A stretch of DNA of 24,311 bases from the NCBI GenBank assembly GCA_050945515.1, contig JBMNTB010000026.1:1-24311 (forward strand), read 5' to 3'. Numbering within the stretch: position 1 is the first letter of the stretch; each line of letters begins with the position of its first letter. The notes beneath the pieces were generated by a model. That model was given only the letters and a program-made list of their open reading frames with translations, did not search any database and was not told where the DNA came from. This document shows, piece after piece, positions 23,616 through 24,311 of this stretch. The translations under genes were made by a program, and so were the position numbers. This DNA is from UBA1046 sp050945515. GTDB lineage: Bacteria; Bacillota; Clostridia; Saccharofermentanales; DTU023.

Positions 23616-24131
23616 ATGTCTAATACTTCACAAGATGCACCGCTCAAATCGCGTGAATCTCTCCTCCAAGCTATCAAGTTCACGCTGCTTTCACTGTCGG
23701 CAGCAGCCATCGAAGCCCTTTCCTTCCTGGGCCTGGACGGACTAACAAGCCTGTCCTATGATGCCAAGCACGTTATCTCCATCGTACTGTCAGTCCTCTG
23801 GAACTTCACCCTGAACCGACGCTACACCTTTAAATCAGCCAATAACGTGCCTGTAGCCATGCTAAAGGTAGCCCTCTTCTACGTCATCTTCATACCGGTG
23901 ACTGCCTGGCTGGGTCAATTAGTAACCGAAGCCGGCACCCACGAGTACATCGTCAAGGTGGGCACCATGGTTTTGAACTTCGTCGGTGAGTTTCTCTGGT
24001 GGAAGCTAGTTGTCTTCAGAGGCAGCGAAAATACGAACCGGCTGGCACATGCTCAGCAGGAAGCCCAGTCAGGAAAAATGAAAAACTTTAAAGATACCGA
24101 AAGTTATCTAAAAAGATTCAAAGACTCATAG
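23616..24131 (+). CDS. GtrA-like membrane protein
   Basis: A 171-residue protein with four membrane segments (about residues 19-128) and the GtrA-family pattern LWNFTLNRRYTFKS, followed later by VLNFVGEFLWWKLVVF. GtrA proteins are thought to help flip lipid-linked sugars across the membrane for cell-surface glycosylation, but the family is broad. A longer start at 23592 would overlap the kinase by 8 bases. I chose 23616 because AGAGAAAGG lies nine bases before it. Its last 40 residues are polar and probably cytoplasmic. It is likely co-transcribed with tetR and the kinase. Confidence 0.85.
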   Translation: MSNTSQDAPLKSRESLLQAIKFTLLSLSAAAIEALSFLGLDGLTSLSYDAKHVISIVLSVLWNFTLNRRYTFKSANNVPVAMLKVALFYVIFIPVTAWLGQLVTEAGTHEYIVKVGTMVLNFVGEFLWWKLVVFRGSENTNRLAHAQQEAQSGKMKNFKDTESYLKRFKDS

Positions 24132-24161
24132 GCTTGTATAACGAAAAAACAGCCGTCCGTA

Positions 24162-24311
24162 TTATGCCTTTTTAAGAAATTCTTCCAGTGCTTCCGGAGA
24201 TAGAGGTCTCGAATAATAGTATCCTTGTATTTCATCACAATCCAGACTCTTCAAAAACTCCGCCTGCTCTTTTGTTTCAATTCCTTCTGCTGTTATTTCC
24301 GCCTTAAAGGT
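24162..24311 (-). CDS. EAL-domain c-di-GMP phosphodiesterase, C-terminal end only
   Basis: The minus strand from the right edge to a TAA at 24162-24164 encodes 49 residues. They contain the end of an EAL domain: ITAEGIETKEQAEFLKSL, where the E of AEGIET is a conserved catalytic-region residue, followed by QGYYYSRPL, the family's terminal signature. This protein should hydrolyse c-di-GMP to pGpG if the rest is intact. Its upstream domains lie outside the window. It converges on the gtrA gene with a 30-base gap and no clear terminator. Confidence 0.88.
   Translation of the reverse strand, partial: TFKAEITAEGIETKEQAEFLKSLDCDEIQGYYYSRPLSPEALEEFLKKA

Overview
This window most likely comes from a Gram-positive anaerobe of the Bacillota, probably class Clostridia. 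The evidence is the strong AGGAGG-type ribosome-binding sites, AT-rich intergenic DNA, a lipoprotein with a Gram-positive-style lipobox, and Clostridia-like gene families such as RocB-like M20 protein, DUF1538 and C_GCAxxG_C_C. No rRNA, tRNA, insertion sequence, integrase or CRISPR array was found. The genus cannot be fixed from the sequence alone.

Layout. (1) Positions 1-3173, minus strand: two c-di-GMP signalling genes. One is a large multi-pass membrane GAF/GGDEF protein cut by the left edge. The other is a complete six-helix membrane diguanylate cyclase with a near-consensus promoter. A further c-di-GMP gene, the tail of an EAL phosphodiesterase, is cut by the right edge (24162-24311). 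(2) 3331-4592, minus strand: an M20D amidohydrolase with a hairpin terminator candidate. (3) 4941-12391, plus strand: a long co-directional block with a BMP-family lipoprotein, a KdgT-family permease, a QueG-like double 4Fe-4S protein, a RocB-like M20 metallohydrolase, a two-repeat DUF1538 membrane protein, a fused double-PII-like protein, a decayed PII-like remnant and a single-domain PII-like protein. (4) 12514-18316, minus strand: a C_GCAxxG_C_C protein, then thrB, thrC, hom and aspartokinase, transcribed from aspartokinase towards thrB. These carry aspartate to threonine apart from the asd step. (5) 18630-24131: a divergent locus. On the minus strand are a class-III (GSAM-like) aminotransferase and a class II aldolase. 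On the plus strand are a TetR regulator, an FGGY sugar kinase and a GtrA-like membrane protein. Two near-identical 16-bp palindromes in the shared regulatory region are strong candidate TetR operators.

The two most interesting units are the DUF1538/PII-like cluster and the TetR-controlled aminotransferase/aldolase/kinase locus. The first looks like a membrane protein with dedicated PII-type gates, with visible duplication and decay of the regulator genes. The second looks like a catabolic pathway for an unidentified amino- or keto-polyol substrate. Several intergenic gaps in the threonine region hold short imperfect direct repeats, three of which overlap the 3' end of a neighbouring gene.
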